DNA of 29,390 bases from a virus. Positions 13,610 through 20,390 of this stretch are shown here, piece after piece. The DNA is taken from positions 1 to 29,390 of IMG/VR virus record IMGVR_UViG_3300025079_000014; one strand, written 5' to 3'. The notes under the pieces were generated by a model that was not told where the DNA came from, did no database searches, and saw nothing but the letters and a program-made list of their open reading frames with translations. Position numbers and translations under genes: made by a program. Position 1 is the stretch's first letter. Each line of letters begins with the position of its first letter.

Positions 13610-13954
13610 TTAAAATAATTCTTTTATAGGTAACAAAATCCCTTTGGAGGTATTGTTGTCACCACCTAACTTGTCTCTGTTTGTGCCTAAGTATTGCCTG
13701 CATCTTTCCTTCAATATACTTGACTGTATCAAATGAAATGTATCCCCAATACAAAAGCAATAGTAGTCGGCTTGACTAGTGCTTATGCCACTAGCCTTGC
13801 CTCTACTGAAATACTCTATGTAAACATTACCTGTCTTCATAGCTTGTAAATCATACTTAACTTCTATAGTCTTAGAGTTGAATATCTCACCGAGTTCTTC
13901 CTCTTTAACTTGACCAACCTTAAGGTCATATTTGAAGTCGTTATTGTAATTCAT
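13610..13954 (-). CDS. PD-(D/E)XK nuclease-like protein, Holliday-resolvase type
   Basis: 114 residues. An N-terminal Glu (residues 18-20, EEELGEIF) is followed by EVKYD at residues 31-35 (the D/E-x-K pair), then a strand with NVYIEYFSRGKASGISTS and ADYYCFCIG. This order (E, EXK, Glu-containing strand, Ser-Gly-Ile-x-x-Ser, A-D-Y-x) is that of archaeal Hjc-like and phage resolvases of the PD-(D/E)XK fold. It starts in a TAATG overlap with the phosphoesterase stop. It would be the second junction-processing enzyme beside the RusA-like protein. Confidence 0.65.
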   Translation of the reverse strand: MNYNNDFKYDLKVGQVKEEELGEIFNSKTIEVKYDLQAMKTGNVYIEYFSRGKASGISTSQADYYCFCIGDTFHLIQSSILKERCRQYLGTNRDKLGGDNNTSKGILLPIKELF

Positions 13955-14670
13955 TACAGTTCCATCTTAACGTTAAAGGCAGTATGACCACCTATTACAA
14001 CACCAAGACCAATAGCCTCCTTCTTACCACCTTGCATATAAGCCATTGCGTAAGACTTACTGTCTATACCACATCCAACGGACATTCCGAATATAGCTCT
14101 TGTCTTACCAAACATCCATTCACAATAGAAATCTGTGTGAAAGTGTCCAGAAACAGTAGAAACCATATCTCTCTTTGCTGCCATCCTAGCCTTGCCACTC
14201 TTATCACCATGTACATACCTAACTCCATCAATATAGACTTCTGTTACAAAGTTCCAATTAGGAGTCTCTAGCACCTCTTTAAACTCCTTAATCCACTTGC
14301 TAGGAATGTTAGATGATTGTGCCTTACGAATAATAATCCTGTCGTGATTTCCAAGAGTTACATCGGCATCTGGGAATGCCCTGTACCATTTAGATAGTTT
14401 CTTTACTGCTTGTTCTAATTCAAACTTACCACCTAATCCATCAGCGGATGACTCATGATATGAGCTATAGTGATTATCGATAACATCACCGATAAAAACT
14501 ACCTTGTTACAGTTGTGAATAGCATACTGTTCTTTACAGAACTTTAAGTAACCATCTAAACAAAATGGTTCGTGTAAGTCACCTATGACAAGAACTCTGT
14601 TCTCTACTTTGGTTAGGTTTTCGTAGGCTTTCAATACCTTTCCTTTTAATCTTGGTCTAAAATCTTTCAT
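13954..14670 (-). CDS. Calcineurin-like metallophosphoesterase
   Basis: 238 residues from MKDFRPRLKGKVLKAYENLT. An upstream in-frame start would read through the lipoprotein gene, so ATG 14670, 14 bp inside that gene's end, is preferred. The metal-binding motifs occur in order: GDLHE (30-34), GDVIDNH (61-67), GNHD (107-110), VHGD and GHFH near the C-terminus. These bind two metal ions in phosphatases and nucleases. Phage homologues include lambda phosphatase, and a role in nucleic-acid or phosphoprotein processing is possible. Position among nucleases favours DNA metabolism. Confidence 0.85.
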   Translation of the reverse strand: MKDFRPRLKGKVLKAYENLTKVENRVLVIGDLHEPFCLDGYLKFCKEQYAIHNCNKVVFIGDVIDNHYSSYHESSADGLGGKFELEQAVKKLSKWYRAFPDADVTLGNHDRIIIRKAQSSNIPSKWIKEFKEVLETPNWNFVTEVYIDGVRYVHGDKSGKARMAAKRDMVSTVSGHFHTDFYCEWMFGKTRAIFGMSVGCGIDSKSYAMAYMQGGKKEAIGLGVVIGGHTAFNVKMEL

Positions 14671-14809
14671 AATATTCATCACATCTATATTCAATACATA
14701 CCCATTCAGAAGTTCCATCACTACGATAAATAGTGTAACAGTCTTGACACAAGGAAGCCTCACAACTAGTGAGAGCAAACCAAGCTAGTAATAACAGTAG
14801 TTTTTTCAT
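14657..14809 (-). CDS. Small predicted lipoprotein (50 aa)
   Basis: 50 residues: a signal sequence MKKLLLLLAWFALTSC with a lipobox (LTSC, Cys16 as the lipidated residue), then EASLCQDCYTIYRSDGTSEW and a Tyr- and Cys-rich tail. The mature part has four further cysteines (CQDC, and single Cys at about 38 and 43). The gene overlaps the phosphoesterase start by 14 bp. It would be anchored in a membrane facing the periplasm. Phage lipoproteins of this size include Rz1-type spanins and superinfection-exclusion proteins; neither is proven. Confidence 0.65.
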   Translation of the reverse strand: MKKLLLLLAWFALTSCEASLCQDCYTIYRSDGTSEWVCIEYRCDEYYERF

Positions 14810-14810
14810 T

Positions 14811-15233
14811 TTATTTATAGTTTACAATTAATTTATTTAATTCACCAACCATACTTCTTATGCAACTTGAACAATTACTCATTTGCTTTCTCTGATTAAA
14901 CACTCTATTATAAATGTCTAATAACCTTCTTTGTTCAGCCATAGTCACTCTGTTTCTGTTTAACGAAACAAAATCACTGATGTAGCTATACTCATCTTCC
15001 TCAAGGCAGTTAACTACGTTATAACTCATTATAGAGTTTAACTTAGACTTCCTTTCATCACAACCGCAATCGTCTCCGAAAACAGCTTTAACAACACTCT
15101 TAATTCCTGTAGCTTTAGTTATCTTCTCTACAGTATCTCCAAGTCCTTTTGACTTGCTCTCGTTCTCTAATTCGAACTTAGCCTTCCATTCTTTGTAAGC
15201 CTTAGTTCTCTTGTCTCCTTTGAATTCTTCCAT
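14811..15233 (-). CDS. Hypothetical protein with cysteine pairs (140 aa)
   Basis: 140 residues: a basic, helical N-terminus (MEEFKGDKRTKAYKEWKAKF), a central DDCGCDERK, then a helical region and a second pair CSSC near the end. The two cysteine pairs (CGC and CSSC) could bind a metal together. The helical ISDFVSLNRNRVTMAEQRRL is amphipathic. I recall similar proteins in flavobacterial phages but with no function. It ends one base before the lipoprotein ATG. Confidence 0.6.
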   Translation of the reverse strand: MEEFKGDKRTKAYKEWKAKFELENESKSKGLGDTVEKITKATGIKSVVKAVFGDDCGCDERKSKLNSIMSYNVVNCLEEDEYSYISDFVSLNRNRVTMAEQRRLLDIYNRVFNQRKQMSNCSSCIRSMVGELNKLIVNYK

Positions 15234-15239
15234 AATTAA

Positions 15240-15806
15240 TTAAATTTTATCGTAATCTCCGTTATAATAATCCTCTGCATCTTCTGAAAAGCTCTCTCTT
15301 ATAATATCTCTATATCTTTTTATAGAGTTATAAAGACTGCTTCTACCTATACCGGTCTCACTAGACAACTTATCTAATGACAAACCTGTTGTGAAATAAG
15401 CTATAAATACATTACGAGAGTAGAAATCCCAACTATTTACCTCTGTAAATATCTTACTTATTAATTTGTTAAACCCTTTCTCCTGTTCTACATCAATAAA
15501 CTCATCCTTTAAGTTTCCTAAAACATAATCAAGAGTCTCCTCCTGAGTATCTAATAACTCATTAGACACACACTTTCTTTTAACTCCATTAAGATATATG
15601 CTTCTTAAAGTCATATACATATAAAAGTCATTTACATCATCCTCACCATAAGAAATATCAACACCTTTGCTTAGGTAGTCATAAACTCTTATGTAAGCAT
15701 CTTGAACAACATCATCCACATAAGCTGGATTACATCCCATTCCCTTCACTAACCCCACCCAAGTCTTTTGCTTGGCTGCAAGTTTCCTTAATTGTTCTTC
15801 AATCAT
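15240..15806 (-). CDS. ECF-like RNA polymerase sigma factor
   Basis: 188 residues, the ECF sigma length. A region-2-like segment (AYVDDVVQDAYIRVYDYL, residues 28-45, then a helix ending YLNGVKRK) has the DDVVQDAYIRV phrase of sigma region 2. A C-terminal HTH, GLSLDKLSSETGIGRSSLYN at 141-160 followed by SIKRYRDIIR, matches region 4. It may redirect host RNA polymerase to phage promoters. It overlaps the RusA-like gene by 8 bp. No anti-sigma gene is seen. It is also possible that it acts as a middle/late transcription activator rather than a true sigma. Confidence 0.72.
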   Translation of the reverse strand: MIEEQLRKLAAKQKTWVGLVKGMGCNPAYVDDVVQDAYIRVYDYLSKGVDISYGEDDVNDFYMYMTLRSIYLNGVKRKCVSNELLDTQEETLDYVLGNLKDEFIDVEQEKGFNKLISKIFTEVNSWDFYSRNVFIAYFTTGLSLDKLSSETGIGRSSLYNSIKRYRDIIRESFSEDAEDYYNGDYDKI

Positions 15807-16212
15807 CTATACTTTTAATTAAAATCTCTACTCTTCCATTGCCCTTATCATACTCAGTAGGCAGTAACTTCTCAATCTTTACATAATCGTCATTATCATC
15901 TTCCCAACATCCTAACTCTGTAATAGCATCTAATAAATACTTTGACGTTACCGCTATCACATTCATTTTATCTAATTTCCTTTTACTAGGCTTAAACACT
16001 TGATATGTTATGTTAACAGGTGTTTTAATCGTAATACCTCTTAGCTGTTCTCCAACTACTTCCTTAAACTTAATCTTCACTTCATTGTTTGTGAAATGAT
16101 TTGAATGTCCATAGGAGTTCATATTGATTGATACTTTTCTATTCTTCTTGGTCTTTCGCTCAAGTTCAATATACATAGGTGTAACTATGCGATATTCATT
16201 TTTTTCTGCCAT
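15799..16212 (-). CDS. RusA-like Holliday junction resolvase
   Basis: 137 residues, the usual RusA size. The metal-site pattern is present: KRKLDKMNV (Asp81), LLDAITELG (Asp95), CWEDDNDDY (Asp105/106/108) and the DAI-x-x-LGCW phrase, matching the RusA family (DxDN-x5-K-x-x-x-D-x-L-x6-x-DD). RusA enzymes resolve four-way junctions produced by annealing recombination. The first Asp motif is LDKMN rather than DLDN, within family variation. It overlaps the ATPase gene by 28 bp, so the true start could be at an internal Met (residue 13). Confidence 0.8.
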   Translation of the reverse strand: MAEKNEYRIVTPMYIELERKTKKNRKVSINMNSYGHSNHFTNNEVKIKFKEVVGEQLRGITIKTPVNITYQVFKPSKRKLDKMNVIAVTSKYLLDAITELGCWEDDNDDYVKIEKLLPTEYDKGNGRVEILIKSIDD

Positions 16213-17090
16213 TCGCTTGGTTCTTTTTTAGGTTGTATAGCATCTCCTAAATCATCATCCAAATCACTAATTATCTTAGGGTAACCAAACTCTGTTACCT
16301 TAAAACTAAATGGCTCAAAAGAAAATCCTCTACTCTGTTTACATCTTACTGTTATTATACCATCATCCTCTTCATTCTTTTCTAATATTATGCCTGTCTC
16401 ACATTTTTTCTGGGCGAAAGAACCCAAATGTCCTGTGGGCTTTTCTGAACCATTATTTGTGTGAATACAAAGTATGATGTGACAATTATACTTCTCACTC
16501 CAAGTCATAAGTCTCTGTATACACTCATTTGATTCTTCTATAGAATTTACATCGCTAACCAAATCAGCAATTCCATCAATCACAACCAAACCTATTTCAT
16601 TATTCTCTGATATAGTCCTTAGCTTATAATCTATGAAATCAATCCTTGTCTTGTATCCTATTGAACGCAATCCATAGGTATGATAGCAACCTGCATTCTC
16701 ATTGCCATTCATCTCTACAACCCTTCTAAACACTCTCTGTGCGTGAAACTTTCCTTGTTCCGTATCAAAGTGTATAACACACTTATCGTCTCTCTTAGCC
16801 CTTAATTTACCACCATAGTTATTTTTACCTGTTGATGAAAGATAAACAGAAGTTAGTAAAGAAACAAAGAAGGTCTTTTTGGTTTTTGGTGGGGCTGACA
16901 CAAAACTGAAGTTGCCATAAGTTCCAATAGGTATTGGATACCTCTTGATACCATTTGGAGTATTCAACGAATAATTACCAAATGACAACGCAACAGGCGG
17001 ATGTTCTATAACTTGAGATATGTCTACAAAACAGTCTTCATCGACCTTTTGCATAAACATTCTTTCTACTTCTTTATCTTGTGTACTCAT
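16185..17090 (-). CDS. RecA-fold AAA/DnaB-like ATPase with an atypical P-loop
   Basis: 301 residues. The RecA-type core has SAPPKTKKTFF at 65-75 in the Walker A position, FDTEQGKFHAQRV at 108-120 (the catalytic Glu region), IGLVVIDGIADL at 166-177 (Walker B) and CIHTNNGS, GHLGSF. The P-loop lacks the usual glycines, reading APPKTKKT rather than GxxxxGKT, a variation I associate with RepA/AAA_25-type proteins of Bacteroidota elements. It probably serves as a replicative helicase-like or recombination motor. It follows a terminator and an unusual AAACA-repeat leader. Confidence 0.72.
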   Translation of the reverse strand: MSTQDKEVERMFMQKVDEDCFVDISQVIEHPPVALSFGNYSLNTPNGIKRYPIPIGTYGNFSFVSAPPKTKKTFFVSLLTSVYLSSTGKNNYGGKLRAKRDDKCVIHFDTEQGKFHAQRVFRRVVEMNGNENAGCYHTYGLRSIGYKTRIDFIDYKLRTISENNEIGLVVIDGIADLVSDVNSIEESNECIQRLMTWSEKYNCHIILCIHTNNGSEKPTGHLGSFAQKKCETGIILEKNEEDDGIITVRCKQSRGFSFEPFSFKVTEFGYPKIISDLDDDLGDAIQPKKEPSEWQKKMNIA

Positions 17091-17120
17091 AAATTTGTTT
17101 GTTTTGTTTGTTTGTTTTAC
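17091..17120. promoter_or_regulatory. A-rich AAACA-repeat leader before the ATPase start
   Basis: On the minus strand the leader reads AAACAAACAAACAAAACAAACAAAT just before ATG 17090. It lies downstream of the 17127 terminator. Unstructured A-rich leaders support translation in Bacteroidota where Shine-Dalgarno sites are rare. Confidence 0.4.
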
Positions 17121-17126
17121 TTAAAT

Positions 17127-17151
17127 AAAAAGGGGAGGTATTACCCTCCCC
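17127..17151 (-). terminator. Terminator hairpin after the SSB-like gene
   Basis: On the minus strand GGGGAGG-GTAATA-CCTCCCC followed by TTTTT. It lies 7 bp after the SSB-like stop and before the ATPase operon. No promoter could be found between it and the ATPase start, so it probably attenuates rather than ends transcription. Confidence 0.8.
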
Positions 17152-17157
17152 ATTTCA

Positions 17158-17442
17158 TTAGAACGGCAATCCATCACCAGCAGCTACCTTGAAGTTTTCT
17201 TTCTTAGCAACGGCAGGAGCATTGCCACTACTTGCCTTAGGCTCGAAAGTATTTAGTTCCATGTAATACTTTCCTGCTTTACTCTGCTTAACGTCTAGGT
17301 TAACCCATCCGTTCTTAGCATTTGAAGCCAAGAACTTTGTCGCTTCATCTACTTTTACACTAATCCCACCAATAACAAATTCTGGTGCTGTCTCATTTCT
17401 TTTAAAGATGAATCCATCTGCGAATACTTTTGTGTTTTCCAT
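17158..17442 (-). CDS. SSB-like ssDNA-binding protein
   Basis: 94 residues. The body is beta-rich (FADGFIFKRNETAPEFVIGG, then NLDVKQSKAGKYYMELNTFE) like an OB-fold, followed by a flexible Ala/Lys-rich linker and the end DGLPF, which resembles the SSB C-terminal tip (D/E-rich then IPF) that binds partner proteins. The location between the ERF annealing gene and the ATPase supports a single-strand-binding role. Shorter than bacterial SSB, as is common for phage versions. Confidence 0.7.
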   Translation of the reverse strand: MENTKVFADGFIFKRNETAPEFVIGGISVKVDEATKFLASNAKNGWVNLDVKQSKAGKYYMELNTFEPKASSGNAPAVAKKENFKVAAGDGLPF

Positions 17443-17446
17443 AATA

Positions 17447-17974
17447 CTACTTTTTTAATAATTGTTTAACTTCAGTTGATAATTTGTACTTCTCTTCTAT
17501 TTGTGATATAGTTCCACCTCCACTTAAGAACTCTTGTGCTTTCTTAAACTCTGGAGTAGCCTTATTAAGCCATTTACGGGTGTCCTTATGGTCGTTTGTC
17601 GCATCAGCATCCTTTGTGTCATCTATAAGGAATAAGCCGTTTAGAGCGTACTTACGAGCGTATGAGGAGCTACTACCAAATGACTGTGCGATATCCATAC
17701 CTTTTCTATTAGGGTCAATACCTGCCTGTGCAGTTGCTTCTACCCTACCTTCTGCATCAAACAAGACTGCTCTTGCTTCTACGTAAACTAATCCTGTTAC
17801 TTCCTTGATTTCGTCTGTAATCATAAGAGTTAGTCCGTTGTCTTTTAGAAGTGGCTTAACCGCTTCTAAGATGTCTTCACAAGAACGATAGTTATACTTA
17901 CCGAAATTGTTTCTTTGATTCTTTGGAGCTTTTAACTCCGATTGTACCTTAAGTACTTTGTCGTGAAAATTCAT
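17447..17974 (-). CDS. erf: ERF-family single-strand annealing recombinase
   Basis: 175 residues. The ERF signature is clear: FGKYNYRSCEDILEAVKPLL (residues 24-43), LTLMITDEI, an acidic beta region, and QSFGSSSSYARKYALNGLFL followed by IDDTKDAD. ERF proteins anneal complementary strands and support recombination-dependent replication or genome circularisation. It opens the operon at a predicted promoter (18005). The C-terminal 40 residues form a separate basic helix. Confidence 0.9.
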   Translation of the reverse strand: MNFHDKVLKVQSELKAPKNQRNNFGKYNYRSCEDILEAVKPLLKDNGLTLMITDEIKEVTGLVYVEARAVLFDAEGRVEATAQAGIDPNRKGMDIAQSFGSSSSYARKYALNGLFLIDDTKDADATNDHKDTRKWLNKATPEFKKAQEFLSGGGTISQIEEKYKLSTEVKQLLKK

Positions 17975-18004
17975 AATGTTAATTGTTTTTTAATTAATAC
18001 TTTG

Positions 18005-18033
18005 CTAAAGTAAGGAATATATTTTATATTTCC
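18005..18033 (-). promoter_or_regulatory. Promoter-like region with upstream near-palindrome
   Basis: Minus strand TACTTTAG (18005-18012) is one mismatch from TAnnTTTG and abuts AGGAAATATAAAATATATTCC, an almost palindromic element similar to that of the 13131 promoter. It precedes the ERF start by about 30 bp. It overlaps no coding sequence except up to the upstream gene's end. Confidence 0.45.
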
Positions 18034-18037
18034 TAAT

Positions 18038-18205
18038 TTATTTTAATATTTCCTGTCTTACTACTGACTTGTATTCTTTGGGAACATCTTCGTCAGTTAA
18101 CTCAAACACATAAGTTTCTAGTTGTGTATTTGATTTCTTTAATAAATCAACTTCTCTTTGTAATGCTTCTATCTGTGCATTCTTAAATGATATTAAGTCT
18201 TTCAT
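18038..18205 (-). CDS. Small coiled-coil protein (55 aa)
   Basis: 55 residues (MKDLISFKNAQIEALQREVD onward). Leu/Ile/Val at heptad spacing (ISFKNAQIEALQREVDLLKK) predict a coiled coil; the C-terminal third is acidic then basic. It overlaps the stop of the upstream gene by four bases (ATGA). The upstream gene ends in a coiled coil too, so the two may form a heterodimer; that is inference. Confidence 0.55.
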   Translation of the reverse strand: MKDLISFKNAQIEALQREVDLLKKSNTQLETYVFELTDEDVPKEYKSVVRQEILK

Positions 18206-18441
18206 AATAGTTTGTTTAAATTGTTTAATGTTATTGCTAATTCTTGTTTAAGTTTATCAAGGTCTCTTTTAAGTACATTGTTTTCGTTCTGTAGTTTATT
18301 GTTGTAAACTCCTATCACTTCAACACCCTTGAGCAAGTTCTTTATGTCTAGGTTATCTGGCTTTAGTTCATGCCAATCGTATATCTTATTACCTAGAGAC
18401 TTGTACCAAGCATTGTACTCTTGTTGTTCTATTAACTGCAT
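18202..18441 (-). CDS. Coiled-coil protein (79 aa)
   Basis: 79 residues. A polar N-terminus (MQLIEQQEYNAWYKSLGNKI) is followed by a long C-terminal coiled coil (LQNENNVLKRDLDKLKQELA). It overlaps the previous gene by one base and the next by four. No family recognised. Confidence 0.55.
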   Translation of the reverse strand: MQLIEQQEYNAWYKSLGNKIYDWHELKPDNLDIKNLLKGVEVIGVYNNKLQNENNVLKRDLDKLKQELAITLNNLNKLL

Positions 18442-18671
18442 TATCTATAGTATTTTTCAATAATGAATTCTTCTAACTCCTGTATTCTATAGTATATTAA
18501 ATCAGTAACATCTATAGAGACATCTCCAGAAATAGCAAATACACACTCTACCTCAAACTCATCAGGTTCTGGAGCACCGAAGTAATCTCCACTATCTCCT
18601 TCAATATAGTATCCGTGAACATCTAATGCCACACCATCTAATTCTATTTCGTAATTACTTATTGTTGCCAT
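18441..18671 (-). CDS. Conserved phage hypothetical protein (76 aa)
   Basis: 76 residues. The phrase GDYFGAPEPDEFEVECVFAI (residues 28-47) is one I have seen repeatedly in short uncharacterised phage proteins, followed by DVTDLIYYRIQELEEFI. Strongly acidic. It overlaps the preceding 50-residue gene by 17 bp. No catalytic residues are evident. Confidence 0.6.
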   Translation of the reverse strand: MATISNYEIELDGVALDVHGYYIEGDSGDYFGAPEPDEFEVECVFAISGDVSIDVTDLIYYRIQELEEFIIEKYYR

Positions 18672-18807
18672 AGCTCTTTAGTGATTTTACCATTCGTTCA
18701 TATTCTACTTTTTTTACATTAGCTATGTAGGAGTTTCCTTTCTCTACTCTCCAACCTGTGATTGGATTAATGCTTCTTTCCCAGAAGGGAGCTTGTTTGT
18801 ATTTCAT
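18655..18807 (-). CDS. Small basic protein (50 aa), first gene of its operon
   Basis: 50 residues, starting MKYKQAPFWERSINPITGWR and ending LKSYGNNK. Net positive charge and a Trp-rich beginning. It is the first gene downstream of the 18831 promoter (about 18 bp from the predicted start of transcription), which supports it being real despite its length. It may be a nucleic-acid-binding protein. Confidence 0.55.
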   Translation of the reverse strand: MKYKQAPFWERSINPITGWRVEKGNSYIANVKKVEYERMVKSLKSYGNNK

Positions 18808-18830
18808 AATATTAGTTTTATTGTTCTATG

Positions 18831-18861
18831 CAAACATAAAAAACATTTTTGGATTAAACAA
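18831..18861 (-). promoter_or_regulatory. Bacteroidota-type promoter
   Basis: On the minus strand TTG (18859-18861) and TATGTTTG (18831-18838) are 20 bp apart. It lies directly downstream of the terminator at 18863 and upstream of the 18807 start, as expected for a new transcription unit. Confidence 0.75.
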
Positions 18862-18862
18862 G

Positions 18863-18886
18863 AAAAGAGCTACATTTCTGCAACTC
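18863..18886 (-). terminator. Terminator after the degenerate M15-like gene
   Basis: Minus strand GAGTTGCA-GAAA-TGTAGCTC (two G-U pairs, GNRA tetraloop) followed by TTTT. It ends the transcript of the 18916-19341 gene. Confidence 0.65.
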
Positions 18887-18915
18887 TCTCCTTAAACAAA
18901 ACAAAAAACAAAACA

Positions 18916-19341
18916 TTATCTTAAATATAAAGCCATTGGCTTTAAGTCATCAGTATCAAAATATATGAAGTCATCAGCTAAAGCAATCCTAGTAACACCT
19001 CTTACTATTAAACCTCTCATTACCTTTAACCTCTTCATATTATTAAGGACTCTTACTTTAATCCCTAATCCTGTTCTATGAGCATCCTTTGTTGGCAAGA
19101 AAATCTTGTCACCTTTTGGCTTACAAACATAACCCAAATCAATATCAAATCTCATTCTTTCCTCCAGAGCTATCTCATCTAATATAAAGACAGGTAACCT
19201 TTCCATAAAGTTCTTTCCTGTTTTCACACTACACTTCCCACATTTACACATAAACTGTGACCACAATAACTTTTTTAGTTCTTGCCTGTCATCCTCTTCA
19301 TTATATCCTCGCTCGTAAATGGGGGTATGTAGTAGTGACAT
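18916..19341 (-). CDS. Degenerate peptidase M15-like protein, probably catalytically inactive
   Basis: 141 residues from MSLLHTPIYERGYNEEDDRQ. A longer frame begins at 19365, but the promoter -7 box (19363-19370) sits there, so ATG 19341 is the start. The layout matches that of the endolysin at 20022-20390: FMCKCGKC near residue 30 against FDCKCGC, FDIDLGYVCKPKG against PIDINSAYRCKP, and KDAHRTGLGIKV against SSQHLLGKASDI. The zinc ligands are only partly kept: His88 remains, but the Asp is Lys95 and the final His is Tyr127 in DFIYFDTD. It heads the DNA-metabolism region behind its own strong promoter. A regulatory or structural use of the fold is inferred. Confidence 0.55.
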   Translation of the reverse strand: MSLLHTPIYERGYNEEDDRQELKKLLWSQFMCKCGKCSVKTGKNFMERLPVFILDEIALEERMRFDIDLGYVCKPKGDKIFLPTKDAHRTGLGIKVRVLNNMKRLKVMRGLIVRGVTRIALADDFIYFDTDDLKPMALYLR

Positions 19342-19362
19342 GATTATTAAACTTTGGTTACA

Positions 19363-19394
19363 CAAATATAAGTATAATTACTCTTATGCACAAA
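19363..19394 (-). promoter_or_regulatory. Bacteroidota-type promoter
   Basis: On the minus strand TTTG (19391-19394) and TATATTTG (19363-19370) are separated by exactly 20 bp. A second TATATTTG (19391-19398) overlaps the -33 element. It drives the 19341 gene. The remainder of the 19342-19626 gap holds the two repeat elements and no gene. Confidence 0.85.
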
Positions 19395-19558
19395 TATAGT
19401 TATAAACATTGTTAATAACTTTACTTGACATTGTAAAAAAAAAGGTGTAACTTCGCTTTATCTCTTTTGGGTCAGACAAAGGAGGCTATCCAAAGCCGAC
19501 TTGTCTTAGTTGTGTATACAGGATAAGTGTGTTTTTTAAGTAAAACAGACATTTACTA

Positions 19559-19620
19559 CCCCATCATGTTAAACATCCTGTGTGTGGTATTTTAAGATAC
19601 CACCCCCATCATGTTAAACG
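19559..19620 (-). repeat. Two TTAAACA-family elements flanking a hairpin
   Basis: CCCCATCATGTTAAACA at 19559-19575 and CCCCCATCATGTTAAACG at 19603-19620. Between them GTGGTAT-TTTAAG-ATACCAC (19584-19603) forms a 7-bp hairpin. The pair lies just beyond the holin stop codon at 19627. No T-run follows the hairpin on the minus strand. Confidence 0.8.
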
Positions 19621-19626
19621 AACAAC

Positions 19627-20022
19627 TTAGTTTTTATTGATTGTAATATTCTTGGATATCTTCTCAGCACTTCTTCCAACTACATATCCACCGATACCTA
19701 ATTGTAATAGATTCCAAAATTCATTCTCTAAAGGTGGAATAGTAAAGCCAAACAAAGGTGCTATAAACTTTACATAAATAACTATAAAACCAAAAGCTAA
19801 CATTAGAATAGGTCTCCAGCTTCTTTGTAGCCAGTTACCTTTAGCTTCTGCAATGATTATATCAGTTTGCATTTTTTGTAACTCAAGTTCTTTTTCCTTT
19901 AATACTTGAATTATCTTGTTCTTAGCGTTTATACGCTCTTCATCATTAGTAAATAAGTTGTCTATTATACCACCTATTTCTTTTACTACATTACCACTTA
20001 AAAAGTCTAATATCTTCTTCAT
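19627..20022 (-). CDS. Holin, GTA/3TM type
   Basis: 131 residues from MKKILDFLSGNVVKEIGGII. ATG 20022 overlaps the endolysin stop as TAATG, so a TTG two codons upstream is rejected. The family pattern is a helical N-terminus (FTNDEERINAKNKIIQVLKE), then EAKGNWLQRSWRPILMLAFG FIVIYVKF region (the NWLQRSWRP motif), a first membrane helix at about 71-88 and a second around 103-118, closing with GRSAEK. Holins of this type form the membrane lesion that releases the endolysin. A third segment is less certain. Confidence 0.85.
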   Translation of the reverse strand: MKKILDFLSGNVVKEIGGIIDNLFTNDEERINAKNKIIQVLKEKELELQKMQTDIIIAEAKGNWLQRSWRPILMLAFGFIVIYVKFIAPLFGFTIPPLENEFWNLLQLGIGGYVVGRSAEKISKNITINKN

Positions 20023-20390
20023 TACCAACGTGCTTTAGTTTTTCTAATATCATAGTGTGTAAAGGTACTATAATCCCCTAAACCACCCTGTAGTATTTGA
20101 CCCTCATTAATTAGCTCCTCTATTAAAGGATGTGTTTCTAATGATGGGTCATAACCTCTAATAACAATATCTGATGCTTTACCAAGTAGGTGCTGTGAGC
20201 TCTCTGAGCCATTTACAGCCTGATTGTGAGGCTTACACCTGTATGCACTGTTAATGTCTATAGGTGTCTTTACATAGTCTCTAATCGCTTGTAATTGATT
20301 TGCAAGTTTAACTATGTTGTATTCTACCTCTTGTGGCATTGTACATCCGCACTTACAATCAAACTCTCCTTTGCTAAAGTTCTTTGTCAT
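20022..20390 (-). CDS. Endolysin, peptidase M15 (D-Ala-D-Ala carboxypeptidase-like)
   Basis: 122 residues from MTKNFSKGEFDCKCGCTMPQ. An in-frame start at 20432 exists but would lie inside the preceding membrane-protein gene; ATG 20390 is 17 bp from that gene's end and is preferred. M15 zinc ligands are intact: His67 and Asp74 in SSQHLLGKASDI and His112 in FTHYD. SAYRCKPHN precedes them, as usual. The enzyme cleaves peptidoglycan cross-links. No signal peptide is seen, so it needs the neighbouring holin. Confidence 0.88.
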   Translation of the reverse strand: MTKNFSKGEFDCKCGCTMPQEVEYNIVKLANQLQAIRDYVKTPIDINSAYRCKPHNQAVNGSESSQHLLGKASDIVIRGYDPSLETHPLIEELINEGQILQGGLGDYSTFTHYDIRKTKARW

